Origin: Hymenopellis radicata
Taxonomy: Eukaryota; Basidiomycota; Agaricomycetes; Agaricales; Physalacriaceae
Reading direction: 5' to 3'
Length of the DNA stretch: 64,000 nucleotides
Assembly (NCBI GenBank): GCA_015501595.1
Contig: JADNRX010000154.1
Location: 57,522-121,521, forward strand
Under the pieces are notes generated by a model. The model made no database searches. It saw only the letters and a list, made by a program, of their open reading frames with translations, and was not told the DNA's origin. The position numbers and the translations under genes were made by a program. How positions within the stretch are numbered: position 1 is the first letter of the stretch; each line of letters starts with the position of its first letter. Below, piece by piece: positions 20,801-33,642 of the stretch.

Positions 20801-21798
20801 AAGTTGCGGATCCTTCAAGTTGGTTTGCCATGACCGGAAAACGTGTTCGAGTTGCGCCGCCGCTTGGTCAAGCTGTGGGAGACGCGGTATATCCTGCACT
20901 CCGAGCAGAGGACTGAGTTCATAGCAAAGACACGCTGTGTATCCTTGAATAGGATCCAAATTGTGATCGACGCCAGTATACCACGCGAGGGCAGTTATAC
21001 GTGCAGCGCTGTCACTAGCAGTCTCAAAGGTTCTTGTGACTCCTTGGTGAGTGGTGTGTATTCGGCCGCCGACATGGCGCGAGGGAAGAATGATGGAGAG
21101 TGTTCCGTATTGACGCAATTCCGAGTCCTCCGAGATTCTGTAACTGCATAAGACTGGAGGACATTTATCACAAGATACCACGTACGCTTCACAGCCCCAA
21201 AGTGAGGATCTAAAATGCGCGTTGAGAAATACTTGAAACGATGGTTTGCGAAGCAACGTACTCAGAACCAGATCCTCGTAGAGTCAGACTTCGCAGTCGA
21301 TAATTCACGTCGGTGAATCCGTTTACCTTAGGCCCGAATACCTGAGCATTAAGAGCTGGTCCGACGGTATTCTTGACGTAGTCTTCGAACCGGGGATTAT
21401 CAATGTGCACCTGGTACAGGAAGATGAGGAAGACCATCACACGACGCGTTGATTACGCGTACCTTGTCGCCCGGAAACGCCAGTCCACCACGTCCCACTT
21501 CAACACCGGACTCAGCGCCCGCAGCGAACACCTCCATATCCATGACCTCCCGTTCATTCAAGGGTAAACCAAAAGACCCGTATCCCTCGATGCGTAGACA
21601 CGGATTCGGTGCATCGTCATAGGTTTGCGAGCCCGAAAAGATGCCATTGTTGAAAAGCTCTCTGGTTACGACGTCGCTCAAGTCTCTCTAGTCATATATA
21701 CCGCGGCACTGAGTTTACGCATATTATCCTATGAGATGACAAACCTTGATGTTTGACGACGGTTCAAAGAGCGGCTGTTCGTCGACGACGATAGACAT
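17890..21798 (-). CDS. 2OG-Fe(II)-oxygenase-like protein, central paralogue (M)
   Basis: Single-copy relative of A and B with the same architecture and about nine introns. Exon 1 encodes MSIVVDEQPLFEPSSNIK (start 21,798). Next comes the oxygenase-like domain: LFNNGIFSGSQTYDDAPNPC, DVNYRLRSLTLRGSGSE, YGTLSIILPSRHVGGRI and WYTGVDHNLDPIQGY. An acidic Ser/Glu linker (two YGSEDESNHGS-type repeats) follows, then a long alpha-helical half ending LGDEEQQRAILGSDYQWV and a basic tail, LKKPRLS. The usual iron-binding HxD after the Gly-Ser is absent, so it is probably not an active dioxygenase. Biological role unknown. No lesion was found. Confidence 0.8.
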
Positions 21799-22132
21799 TT
21801 GGCGGTTCGAGCCTCCGTCGCGACGCGGAGGAAGAGACTGTTGATCACGTGAAACGAACGGAGACGCGATGTTTACAACCTTTGCTGGATCCAAAGAGTC
21901 TCTTAGGCTGAGAACTTCTGTCGTCTCAGCTCATTTGCGGAAGGGTATAACATTTGTCAGAGAAATAGAACCGGAAAATCCAGAGATTCCAGTGTGCATA
22001 GTTGTACGATACGATAAAAGTGATGTGGGACAGGAAGAGAAAAAAAAAACACTACGTAGAATATGCATAAGAGTCAGAGGAGAGAGTGGACCGCTGCCCA
22101 TAATTAAACGATTCCGGCAAGTACGATTACGC
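21799..22132. other. Intergenic between paralogue M and the coiled-coil gene
   Basis: About 330 bp, AT-richer than its flanks. No gene, promoter motif or repeat could be named. Confidence 0.5.
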
Positions 22133-25100
22133 CTACTCCGCATTCACCTTCGCCTTGAGCAGTTCAGAGACCTGTTCAAGATCCTCCTTTAAACTGCAAA
22201 AGCATCAGCAACACGCCACACACACATTCAAGCAGTAACCTTACCTCTTGATCTGCTCTCCACTTTCTTCCTGGTCACGCTCCATTAACTCGATCTCCAT
22301 GTTCTTCCTCTCGATCTGACTGGTAGCCTCAACAATGGCCGCCTCCGACGCCTCCAGTCTAGCTGTGAGAGCCTTAATGGCCTTCTCATGTTCGGCGTTG
22401 AGATCGTGAACTTTGAGGTTGTGCGCCTCGTGCATGCGTGTCAGCTCTTCCTTCGTCACACCAGGAGACTGTGGCGGTATTGGCGTCCCGTTGGTCTTGG
22501 GCGCCACTGGCTCTGCGGCGAGCGTCGCCCTAGCAGTCGCTAATTCGCCTTCCAAGTCAGAGAGCTTGATCTGAAGCTCAGATTTCTCTTTCGCGAAGGC
22601 GGTGATCTCCTCGTCATGAGCGGCCCGAAGCTTGGTCACTTCGTCAGCACGGCTCTGCGCAGCCTCCTCGAGCTCCTGCGTATGCTTGTTCGACATTTCT
22701 GTGAGAGATGATTTCGTCAGGGCGAGAACCTCGTTGGACGCCAAAAGGTCGTCTTTCGTATTGGAGAGTTCCGTCTTCATATGTGCGATCTCTTCGGTCT
22801 GCTCTGGAGACATTGATGGCGCGGCCGATGCAGCAGAGCGAGCCTCGTCCCGTTGCGCCGTAAGCGAGTCGATCTCTGCCTTCGCAGCCTCATAAGCTGC
22901 TTTCGACTTGGCCAGATCATCTTGAGTTGCTTTGAGCTCAAGCGTAAGCTTGCTGATCTGCTTCTCGGCTGCTTTGCTTTGCTCCTCAAGAGCCGCTTGA
23001 TGTTCGGACTTGAGGTCCTCGAGAGCGGAGCTATGGTTCGCCGCCATCTGAGCTGTTGTTGAATCAAAGTTCAAGCGAACTCCGTTCAAGTCTTCCCGGT
23101 GTTCCTCACTCGCCTCGGACTAAATGCTTGGATTAAATCACGACGGTTGGTGGAATCAAAGAAACGCACCTTGGCGCGCTCGAAAGCTTCCTGAAGAAGT
23201 TTCTCGTGCTCTGCTTTGACGACATCCACTTTGGCGTTGTATTGCGACTCTTGACTCTATAGAGCAGTGAGCATTGCTTTCTAGAACAGACAGAAGCACT
23301 TAGACGTACCTCAAGCTCCTCAGTAATCTTCTGCAGCTCTTCGGAGAACTCTTTCTGCTTCGCGAGATACCGTGCTTCAGCGTCCTCTAGAGCTCGTGCA
23401 TGAGACTCCGCGGCGGCAGATGCGTCAGTCTTCGCGGTCTCATGTGCAGCCTGAGCAGCTTCCAGGTCGGCATTCAACGAAGAAAGTTGAGCAACCACTT
23501 TCTCCTGTTCCTCCGCAGCCAACTTCAAAGCGTCCGCGTGCTCCGCCTTAGCACCCTCAGCACTAGCCAGCAAGTCCGCCTCCTTCGCCTGGGCATCCTT
23601 TAGCGCTTGTTCTGTAGCCTCCTTGGCAGCGGCAAGTTCTTGTTGTAGCGCCTTGAGCTCGGCGAGAGACTTCTCATGAGTATCCTCGGAGGTCTCTTGG
23701 GACTCTCTCAACTCCAGAATCTCGATCTCCAGTTCAGAGACCTTATTCGCACTCTCTTCCTTCTCCGCCTTGAGCGTCGATACCTGCTCTTCCAATATTG
23801 CGACGCCGGAGGTTTGACTCTCGAGTTGAGATATCTTCTCCATTGCCTCAGCGAGGGCTTTGGAATGGGTCGCTTTCAACGCTTCCGTTTCGGCTTGTAT
23901 GGTCGCGAAATCGGCTTGGGCTTTGAGTAAAGCATCGTGCTCTACGGCGGCAGCGGCGGTGATTTCAGCCGTAGAGGAGGATTGCGAGGCTTTGAGGACT
24001 TCAAAAAGCCTCCTTAGCCTTGGCGACTTCAGCCTCCAACTCTGCGATTTGAGCATTGAGGTCTCGACGGTGGAAGTACTGGCCAGGGAGGCCTCTTTCA
24101 CGGCGGCTAACTACAACACTGTTAGTACGAAGGAATTCGTCGCATATGAACGATCGTACCTCCTCCTTTAAGGATTCCAAAGCGGAGATACTCTCATCGT
24201 GAGCGGTCGTGTTGCGTTGTAATGTGTCCTGCGCCTCACTCAATTGGGATTCCAAAGCCGCCTTAGCTTGTTCCAACTCGGAAGCAGTGGCACTTTTAGC
24301 CTCAACCTCTGCCTGGACAGCATCTAGAGCTGCCTTGGCTTCAGCCAAGCTCGACTCAAGTTTCGCAACTTCGTCGGTCTTTGAAGTGAGAGAATCAGCG
24401 GTTTCCTTTAACTGTCATTTAGAGATCAGAACGTCCACTGGGGGTATAAGAATGGGGAGCAATTACCTTGTCCTGTAATTCCGATAATACCTTACCCTGC
24501 GCAGGATCCTCCTTTATCTCTCGGATAGATGAAATGGATGATGAGGTGCGCGATTTCGGTGCAGGCGCTTTGGTCACCGGGGGCTTAGATGTCGTACCAC
24601 CTAGACTTGCGCGTGCGGTAAGGGGAGCCCTCTTAACTCCATCAGACACGGAGGCACGAGGCCGTGCAGGTGAGCTGGGTTTGGTATCGGCTGGTGAAGT
24701 ACGGGTCGCGGAGGCTGGGGTGACAGTGGCGGAGGCGGGCGGTTTGGTGGCGGATGGCCTAGGCGCATGGTTCGGCTTATCTGCGGAACCGGTTGCAGGT
24801 TTCCTTACAGAGGAGTTGAGGCCTCCGACTGATGCGCGGGCGGAGGGGGGACTACTAGCTTTAGCGGGTGCCGCGACGGGCTTACGAGCTTTGGCGGCAT
24901 CCGCGGAGGCAGAAGAGGCCTTGGGCGCTGCAGGTTTCGCTGATCCCGCTCCAAAAGTACCAGAATTTAATACCTGCCCAAAAATCGCGTTAAACAATAA
25001 GAAAGCTGGGGGCTACAACACTTGCGACGCACTTTCTTAACGGTAGGCGTGGTGGGCTTGGCCCCAGGCGCTGTCTTGGTCGCCATCGCGGATTTGCTGG

Positions 25101-25440
25101 TGCTGGTACTGACTTTCGGTGCTGCAGCTACCTTGTCTTTCGCGGGATCCTGTGCAGGCGTGTCTTCGCTCGGTGTAGGCTTGTCTTCGGACCTCGTGTC
25201 GGACGGTTCTACTGTTTCATCATGGCCATTACCTATTGGCTCGTCAGTAGTACCGTTCTCTTCAGGTCCGTCCTCGGTAGGCGGGTCCACGTCCACTGTG
25301 AGAGAATATCAGACCGCGTGTTCTACATGAGGACGACTCCAAAAAGCACCTGCTGCACCCTCCGACGTCGTCGAGATAGCGTCGAGGTCGCCGCCTTTCT
25401 CGGATATCGACGGGACACTGTGCAGATCGGTCTCTGCCAT
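22133..25440 (-). CDS. Long coiled-coil protein with low-complexity N-terminus
   Basis: Start MAETDLHSVPSISEKGGD, then an acidic stretch (VDPPTEDGPEENGTT) and about 250 residues rich in Ala, Pro, Ser and Lys (PVAAPAKASSPPSARASVGG). From roughly residue 300 to the end it is almost continuous heptad-type coiled coil (EAKAALDAVQAEVEAKSATA, LEEQVSTLKAEKEESANKV, AEKQISKLTLELKATQDDL), ending SELLKAKVNAE. It resembles fungal cytoskeleton- or vesicle-tether-like proteins such as M-protein-repeat or Uso1-type coils, but composition alone drives that likeness. Function not assigned. About seven exons, no break seen. Confidence 0.8.
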
Positions 25441-25593
25441 GGAAGGAAAGGGAAGGTAGCAAGTCTCCTCTAAATTTTGACCTGGGGCTCTTGACAATCA
25501 AATCATAATGTACGCGTCGGTCTTTGCAGGGTCTTTCTTGGCTCGCAAACTAGCTCAAATACAAATACAATATTCTATTTCTCTTTGATTTCT

Positions 25594-26684
25594 CTATCGC
25601 AGATGCGCATACAAGTTGAGCGCATCCATAGCAGGCTCGGCAAGATTGTTGTGATTGTAACTGAGAACAGCGACCTATACAAAGAAAGTCAGTTCTACTA
25701 TATTGAGAACAAGGACATTGCTTACTCCTCCAGGCTCCACGTTGAAGTGAGTGCCTACAACGTTGTCAGTGAAACATGAGACCGATAAACTGGTTTAACG
25801 TTACCTACCCAGGCGAAGGGGAAAGTTAATCCAGCGCGCAAGAAGTACGCGGCTAAAGTGTCCATGAGCAACAATCACGACGTCCCGGGTGTTTATACCC
25901 TCCTCTTTGTATTGACGGTGATATTCTCGGACCTGTTGCTACAATGTGAGCGAGTCCCGGTGCGAATGGAAACCAAGGATCACATACCCTTTCTATAACT
26001 GTATCGACGCGATTCGCCATTTCTTGGGCACTTTCTCCGTTGGGGCACCTGAGGAACACTTAATACACGTTAGTGCGGTGATGGAGAGTCAATATACCCG
26101 TCCGTCCAGATGCTCCAGCCGGGATTTAGAGCTTGAATTTCGGACGGCTTCAAGCCCTCATAATCTCCTGTAAAGCATCATGAGACCTAGCATTTACGAT
26201 GAGCGAACAGGAAAGGCTTTCCATAGTCCCACTCCCTGGCTTCTTCCGTGAGGATGTGGTGAGGTGTCTCGACATGGGAGAACAGCAGATGGAATGTCTT
26301 GTGAGCTCGAATCCGAGGAGATACGAAAACAGTGCATAGATTCTTGGGATCGATGGGTTCTGATATACAGATGAGGGGAATTCATAAAGCTAGATATGTC
26401 TCACTTCCATCGCCAACGAGGACATCGGCACGGCTGCTGATTTCCTCTTCTCCCCGAGCGGTTAAGGGAATGTCACTGCGTCCGGTCTGGACGAATATCA
26501 GGAATACGGTTTCCAAGTAGCAGAGATCTACCGACATGTCGCCTGCTAGTCGTTAGCGACGAACAAGAACGCGTAAATTACGCACCCATTCATCGACCAT
26601 TCCGTCTCGCCTACAGTGACGTTGGTGCTAGTCAAGGCTATCGACAGGCAGCTCACCGTGACGAATGAGAAACAAACGAGGCAT
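25594..26684 (-). CDS. Histidine phosphatase, SHB17-like (sedoheptulose-1,7-bisphosphatase)
   Basis: The start MPRLFLIRHGETEWSMNG is split by an intron inside the catalytic RHGE. Later motifs are DIPLTARGEEEISSRAD, VFVSPRIRAHKTFHLL, the acid/base loop TEEAREWDYG, GWSIWTDG, CPNGESAQEMANRVD, a second catalytic His expected in the following exon, and the C-terminus VAVLSYNHNNLAEPAMDALN. This matches the Shb17 branch of the phosphoglycerate-mutase superfamily, which feeds riboneogenesis in the cytosol. The only donor I could find after EAREWDYG adds eight residues (KPFLFAHR) that family members lack. Divergent from VPS18 with 149 bp between the starts. Confidence 0.85.
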
Positions 26685-26833
26685 TGGGCGCGCCATTTTG
26701 AACGACGACGATGTCTCTGGATTAAATAGCGATGCTGGCAAGAGACAAGCACGTCACGCCGCAACTCCGAATAATATCCGCACGTGTCTCTCTCCATCCA
26801 CGGTCACCTCGTTCGCCAATCTACTAGGTGCCC

Positions 26834-29800
26834 ATGTTCTCCGAATGTGCGTGAATATATGCGCATATATCCACCAGAATAATCGTTTTGGCAGATGTAG
26901 AGCATGCAACGTCCGTTTCCGCGGGAGCAGCATTAGCGCCGCTGCAATATGAAGGCTTTGAACCCTCACAATTGGAGCCGGAGGAGCTGCAGCAGAGCTT
27001 GGCCTTGGCGGGCAATGTACGTGGCTGTAGCCGTAATAATGGCAGAATTGACAGTAGTCCTTAGGCAGACGAGAGCGCCTCGCAGCCCTTATTCAGTATT
27101 GGCTTTGTACAGCCTGGTCACCTCGATGCGCCTCTCGTTTCGGTCGTCGTCGTCTCCGACGTGCTCGTTATGGCCCTTGCATCCAATGTTCTCCTCATCA
27201 TCGAGTTTGCGCACCCCTCCGTCATTCACAGAATACCTATTCCCCGCAAGCCAACAGATATGACCATATACCAGATCTTTCTCGACCCTTCCGGCCGACA
27301 CATTATTGTGACCTCTTTGCAGGGCGAGAACTGGTATCTCTTCAGGACTTCCAAGAAACCGCGTCAGCTCAAGTCACTGCGTATGGTGATAGAGAGCATT
27401 GCCTGGAACACCGCAGCATTACTTTCGGCGACGAACCCGATGTCGACACGCGAGATGCTCATTGGGTCCCGAGACGGCGTCATCTATGAAGCAGTGCTGA
27501 GTGCGGAAGAGGACTTCTTCAAGTCGCAGGAGCGACACTTACAGAAGGTGTTCGCTTTGCCGGAGAAACAGCCTGTGACCGGGATCAAATACAACTTCTT
27601 CCCTCCTGCGGACCCTAGGAAAGCCTTACTTGTGGTTTCAACACCCACCCGAATATACCAGTTTGTCGGGGCAGCCGATCGAAGGGCTGAAGAAGGCGGT
27701 CGTTTCGGTCTTGTGTTTGCGAACAGCTCTCCCAAGGTTGTTGATCTCCCAGGAAACCTTAACTACTCAGAACTTCACTATTACACCCCTAATGCCACCC
27801 AGAGCAATTCATTGCCCAGGACCGTTGGGTGGATGACAGGTCTTGGGATCTTTCATGGGAATCTCAACTTTCAATCCACGTCCGACGACTTCATTGACGC
27901 CGCGGACGTTCTTCCTTATCCTGGTGGCGATGTCCCGTTGTCCATCGCTTTGACAGAATTCCACTATATAGTTCTATATCGCGACCGTGTTGTGGCTATT
28001 TGCCAATTGGACGACAAGGTGTCTTGGGAGGAGCCGCTGCCTCTGGTAAGTTTTGTACTATATTCTACCTACGAGTGGCTGACGTGCATTCTAGAAACCT
28101 GGTGAAGAAATTCACGGAATCGTGGCTGATCCCATCAGGTCGACATATTGGATCTATACCGACCAGACGATACTTGAGCTTGAGGTCAAGAACGAAGCTC
28201 GCGACGTGTGGAAGATATACCTTGAGAAAGGGCAATACGACGTCGCTCTATCGTACACCAAGGAATCCGCTATCCAAAGGGATCACGTTTTGTCTGCTCA
28301 GGCCAACGCTTTCTTCGGTGAAGGGCGCTATTTTCAGGCCGCGCAATGCTACGCACAGTGCTCCGTATCTTTCGAAGAAGTGACGCTCAAGTTCCTTGAC
28401 GCGGGTGAAAGAGATGCGTTGAGGTCTTACCTCATTTCGAGATTGGAACGGACGAGAAAGAAGGTAGAATCGGTCTTCTCATGATGCAGTGCTTGACTCA
28501 AGCTTGACGCAGGACTTGAGTCAACGTATGATGCTCGCCACGTGGCTCGTGGAATTCTACCTAAGCAAGTGTAACGAATTGGACGACATCGTTGCTGCCG
28601 AAGCTGTTTCGGGTGATGTAGAGAACCTGCGGACGGAAAGAAGCATCCTTGAAGAAGACTTACGACAGTTCTTGGAGACGTATAAGGTTTGTTCCAATAC
28701 GGTTCTCGTTCGCTGTCTAAAGAAGATGAACCGCGCAGCATAATTTGGACCCTAACACGACGTATGAGCTCATCCAGTCCCATGGGCGGACGGACATGTA
28801 TCTGCATTATGCAGCTGTCATTGGTGACTTCGAAAAAGTCATCGAACACTGGATTCTTGAAGAGGACTGGACTAAAGCTATAGAAGTCATCGACCGACAG
28901 GTTTGTACTCCGAAGCTGTTTGTCTTGAACTTAACTCATTTGTATATCTTTAGACGGAGCTCTCGTTGTATTACCGTTTCGGCCCAGTACTGATGCGGAA
29001 CGCGCCGAAAGAGACCGTTGACTCGTGGCTTAAGCAGTCGTCGCTCGATCCCTTGAGCTCATTCCTTCACTGTTACAGCTACAGCACGTCGCCCGAGACC
29101 CTCTGTCCCCGAACCACGCCATCCGGTACCTGAACCATATCGTGTTTGAGCAACATAACACCTCCGCGACCCTCCACAATCTCCTCATTACGTTCTATAT
29201 ATCACCTTGCGCACCTACTGTTGATGACGGGCCGCTCCTCCGATTTTTGTCGACTGCTCCTTCAGACCCACTTACAGAGAAGCCGTACTATGATTTGGAC
29301 TATGCGCTCCGCCTTTGCAAACAAAGCGGAAGGACACAGCCCTGTGTTCACATCTACTCCAAAATGGGTCTCTGGGAGAACAGCGTTGATTTGGCGCTCG
29401 AGAAGGGCGATCTAGAGCTTGCACAAATCAATGCGGATATGCCAGAACAGGACCTCCCTTACGAAAGAAATTGTGGCTGAAGATCGCGCGCTATGTGGTC
29501 CAGGACAAGAAAGACATCAAGACGTAAGTACATTCGCGGCGCTTGCGGCGCTTCTATTGTGCTGACATATTCATTACCTAGGGCAATGCGCTTTTTGGAG
29601 AACACGGACTTGCTCAAGATTGAAGACATTTTACCCTTCTTTCCGGATTTCGTCGTCATTGATGACTTCAAGGAGGAAATCGCGCATGCGTTGGAAGGTT
29701 ATTCGTCGCATATTGATACTCTAAGAGAGACATGGATGAGGCGACAAAGACTGCTGAATCGATCAAAGAGGACATAGCTGCTTTGAGAAACCGTTTCGTG

Positions 29801-30434
29801 ACTATCGATGCGGGAGAGTCGTGCTCCGTTTGCTCGCATCTCCTTTTGACGCGACAGTTTTATGTTTTCCCTTGTCGCCATACGTTTCACGCCGATTGCT
29901 TGATTGGTTTGGTGAGTTGTGTCTTATTCAGTCCAGGCGCGGAACACGGACTCATCAATTGCCACAGGCGAAAGAATATCTCCCAGCGCATTCTCTTAGA
30001 CGGATAATTGCACTCCAGAACGAGCTTGTCAAAGGATCTAACCCTGCTCCTGTCAGAGGACCCACTACGACTAATGGAACCGCCAATTCTCGACAGCCAC
30101 AAACTCAACGCACGCTTTTGTCGGCAAACTTCGGAAATCCCCTTCAAAGCGGCGCAAACTTGTTGGGTCGAAACCTATTGAAGGGGGGGACCAATTGCGC
30201 AATCTCATCGTTCCCGATGCGCTAGCCGCTATCGTTTCGGCACCGGCCTGGATTCCGGGAATGGGCGGACGTCGGAATGATGCCGAAATGGATGGTGGGA
30301 AAAAACGTGAAAAGCTCCGTTCAGAACTCGACAACATGTTGGCCAGCAGTTGTCCGTTATGTGAAAGCGTGGTCGTGGGACTGGACAAGCCCTTCGTGAA
30401 GGAAGGCGAAGTCGATACGACCTGGACTCTGTGA
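26834..30434 (+). CDS. VPS18: Vacuolar sorting protein VPS18/Pep3 (HOPS/CORVET core)
   Basis: Core subunit of the HOPS and CORVET tethering complexes, needed for fusion at endosome and vacuole membranes. Two small 5' exons (MFSEY, then VEHATSVSAGAALAPLQYEG) lead into a Pep3/Vps18 beta-propeller (about 27,086-28,045). A clathrin-repeat helical part follows (WKIYLEKGQYDVALSYTKES, ALRLCKQSGRTQPCVHIYSK), then a C-terminal RING-like Cys/His finger (SCSVCSHLL, FPCRHTFHADCL) and SSCPLCESVVV near the end. Four single-base shifts break the frame near 29,055, 29,457, 29,730 and 30,188. In each, one added base restores the conserved sequence, and two lie in C or G runs. I therefore treat the gene as functional with sequence errors. 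Confidence 0.85.
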
Positions 30435-30903
30435 GGATTTAGGGTGTATTTTATTTCGCTTAATTTGGGATATGTTACTCACTATAAGTCGGTCGTTTCT
30501 TTTTACAGCCCTTGCGAATGCTGACATTCCGTTGTGTGGTAGTGCTGTGCTTATCATAAGAATGCAGATTCAATCTCGCTTCTACGACATACCGAGAGGT
30601 TTATGCCTGCCAATGGCGCTGATCCACCATCGTCAAGGCTGTTCCTCAGGCGGTATAGTCTACGTTTAGCCGTGCCTTGAGCTACGGACTACATACCGAG
30701 CTCCTTGCATTCAGTAACACCTGGCGCCCGGTATAAGCTGTCTCTATTTCGCAGGCGATTTACTCCAGCCGTCCATTTAGAATGACTAAGTGGTTCAAAA
30801 TATGGAATGATAATCGAACCGTGGTTTACTGACTCCGCCGCCAAAATACAACCTATAAAATGGACGTACATGCCCCGCCATGCTGCACCTTTCATACCCC
30901 TCC
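30435..30903. promoter_or_regulatory. VPS18-P450 intergenic region with TATA box
   Basis: About 470 bp without a gene. TATAAA at 30,854-30,859 lies 45-50 bp before the P450 start and is the only promoter element I can name. Confidence 0.5.
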
Positions 30904-33056
30904 ATGAATCGCGTTGAGATCTATCTATACTGCCCGCTACTGTTCCTTTCTCTAGTTCTCTTCTCGTCACGGACACGTTCCAAACGGCAACATTTACCCA
31001 GTCTTCCTCCCGGGCCGCCGCGTGATGCCTTCGTCGGGAATCTTCGTTTGTTCATGGCCAGCGCCGCCCAGCTCGACCGCCCCTTTCGAGGAGAGACCTT
31101 TCACGAATGGGCAAAGACTTATGGTACGCGGCTCCATTCTACGTTCCTGATCTCAGTGATAGTAACCTCCGTGCATGATCTTCAGGCGACGTGATGTACC
31201 TCGAAGTGCTTGGACGCAAGATGTTAATATTAGACTCCGTGCAAGCTGCCAACGACCTTCTGGATAAACGTGGCAGCAAGTACAGTGGCCGGCCGAGGGT
31301 CGCCGTTCTCGACATGTGAGCACCCTAGATCCAACTACATAGTGGATGTCCCCGTACTCATTAATGGGGACATTTTTAGGATTGGGTGGGAGAAGGTCCT
31401 AGGTTTCCTGCCGTATGGCGAAGACCTCCACGTGCAGCGTGGGATGATCCAACGGTTTCTGGGGCGCCAAGAGTGTCGTAACTATGAAACTCTACAGACG
31501 CGGGAGGCTCTCCGGCTCATTCAGAGGATGCTAATTCAGGCACCTGAAACGCATCCTGCGGCACTACAGAGGTTGTTCTTTTGTTGTGCTGAGAATGTAG
31601 GTGGCTGACCGTTACCTGTAGATATCCCGTTGCGGTTATCATGAAGGTCATGTATGAACACGAACTCTCGGGAGACCGTTTCATCTGGCTTGTGGAGCAG
31701 CTCGCCGAGGCGTTGGCAAAGGCAGACAGCTTTCTTGCCGACTGTTTCCCGTCATGTAAGTATCTGCGCGCGTCCGAGCTTCGTGTCCAGACCATTGAAT
31801 TTAAAACAGTGGCACGTCTGTCTACGTGGTTTCCCTATTCAGAGTACAGCAAATCGGTTCGATACGCCCGGTCTTTGACCTCTCGAATCCTTGACGACGG
31901 ATTTAATCTCGCGCAGAACAATGTCGTACGCGAAATCATGTTTTTCATTTCCTTGCGCAGCATTCAATAATATTAAACAGTCAAAGGACAACGCGTTTTC
32001 CTCCTTCGTGGCGACATCGCTTCGTCCTGACGTTGATCTCTCTTCGACGCCGCCTGTGAATTCCGCTGAATGGCAAGAACACGTCAAGAATGCGGCGGGA
32101 ATGTGCTACTGGGCTGCATCTGACACGGTACGACCATCATTCCTGTCAACCGTTCATCGATTGTCTGAAATAGCTTGTGTTACTAGGTGTATGGAACGCT
32201 GATGGTCTTCATTCTAGCCATGACTCTCCATCCGGAGTGCCAACGTAAGGCACAGGATGAGATTGATAAGGTGGTTGGACGACGGCGACTACCCGGTTTT
32301 GATGATCGCCCGCATTTGCCGTACACAGAGTCTATCTTACGCGAGACGTTAAGGTTGGTGCTTCGCCCGCGAGAGTTGGTAGGCAGTGTTCTGACTGTTC
32401 ATACAGATGGAAACCTGTCGCACCTACCGGTATGCTGATTATCTATACTCCAAGGTTGAGTCTCATTTTGCTTGATAGCCGTTCCCCATGTATCGACTGA
32501 GGACGATATCTATCGCGGGATGTTCATTCCGAAGGACACTATCGTCATTCCCAATATCAGGTCCGTTGGATCACCGAGTAAAATTTCTTTCTCTGACATT
32601 TCGTTCATAGAGGCATGACGCTGGATGAAGAGACATACAAAGACCCCACAGAGTTCAAACCGGAGAGATTCCTTCCGAAGGCTATGGGTGGCCGAGAGGA
32701 ACCTTTCCTTCCACCGTTTGGATTTGGTCGAAGGTGAATACTGCCGTGGAGATTACTAGTGAGCACCCACTGACGCTGGTATAGAATATGCCTGGTCGAT
32801 ATCTCGCGGACAACAGCCTCTGGATCGCTGTCGTCCTCCTCCTGGCGAGTTGTAATATCAAACACGCTGTTGACGAAAACGGGATCGAGCTCACGCCTGA
32901 GCTCAAGTACACTGACAATGTAGCCGTGTAGGTGACCACACGCTTTTTTCGTTTTGTTTCGTTCTAACGCATATCGATAGGACTCTGCAACCGTTCCCGT
33001 TCTCTATTTCTCCACGGACACAGACTGTAACAAGTCTGATTGAAAGTGAATTGTGA
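30904..33056 (+). CDS. Cytochrome P450 monooxygenase
   Basis: Membrane-anchored P450 of the fungal O-methylsterigmatocystin-reductase-like (CYP64/CYP620-type) group. An N-terminal hydrophobic anchor (YLYCPLLFLSLVLFS) is followed by LPPGPPRDAFVGNLR, the I-helix WAASDTVYGTLMVF, ExxR in ESILRETLR, FKPERFLP, and the haem loop FGFGRRIC. The haem loop is one base out of frame: atatgcctgg at 32,787 reads ICLV where one more C would give ICPGRYLADN. The last exon reads LQPFPFSISPRTQTVTSL. About ten introns. A second in-frame ATG at 30,880 is possible. Confidence 0.8.
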
Positions 33057-33307
33057 TGACTCCCAGACGTATACTCTATAAGTTAAAAGGTATAATAGTT
33101 TTGTGTTTCCTATCTTACTTCAATTTGCGTGCAGGTATGCCGCTAAATTTAGTACTTGTGTGGCGCTGCAGGCGTGGGAATTTGGTCGCAAGTTTAGTTG
33201 ATGTTTAGTGTTACTGTAAACAGAGGTCAGCGTTTAGACCTGGAGTCAAATTGGTTGTCTCTGGAAACTCGAATTGTGAGTGGCAGGAGGATAGGACTAA
33301 ACGGAAG
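33057..33307. other. Intergenic, outside the right arm
   Basis: 250 bp between the P450 stop and the inner end of the right arm. Nothing recognised. Confidence 0.5.
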
Positions 33308-33373
33308 TCCAGGTTTTCTAGAGGACTTGGCCCGAAGGTTGGAACGGTGGCGGAGCCCGAACATGTCTGCTGA
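33308..33373 (+). pseudogene. Tail of the dienelactone hydrolase gene in the right arm
   Basis: Encodes GLGPKVGTVAEPEHVC and a stop. It matches the last codons of the hydrolase at 16,037-16,112, with a 12-bp deletion. The rest of that gene is absent here. Confidence 0.85.
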
Positions 33374-33642
33374 ACGCGGGAGCAGTTTTCTGCTGTAGTA
33401 ATGCCACAATGGGACAGAGCGGGTATCAATTGCTAAGAAATGGATACAGTAGCAGATGGTTGAAAAGAAGTGAAATCGAATCAATGTGAGGTTCCTGTTC
33501 TGAAGCGCCTGAGGAAATGACAGAGTAGGCTTGCCCTTACGCGACCGCGTCGCGTCGGAGGCGTGGGAACCATTGTGTCAAGGCGGAATTTCAAATTTGA
33601 TAGATATAAGGCCGATTCCTCAGTCCTGCTCTCGCCACGACT

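Noticed and set aside
26834..30434. VPS18 as a pseudogene
   Set aside because: Four breaks each need only one base, several in homopolymers, while all domains remain highly conserved; error is likelier than decay.
30904..33056. P450 as inactive because the haem Cys loop reads ICLV
   Set aside because: The following residues in the next frame restore the full haem loop with one added C, so the lesion is probably a homopolymer error.
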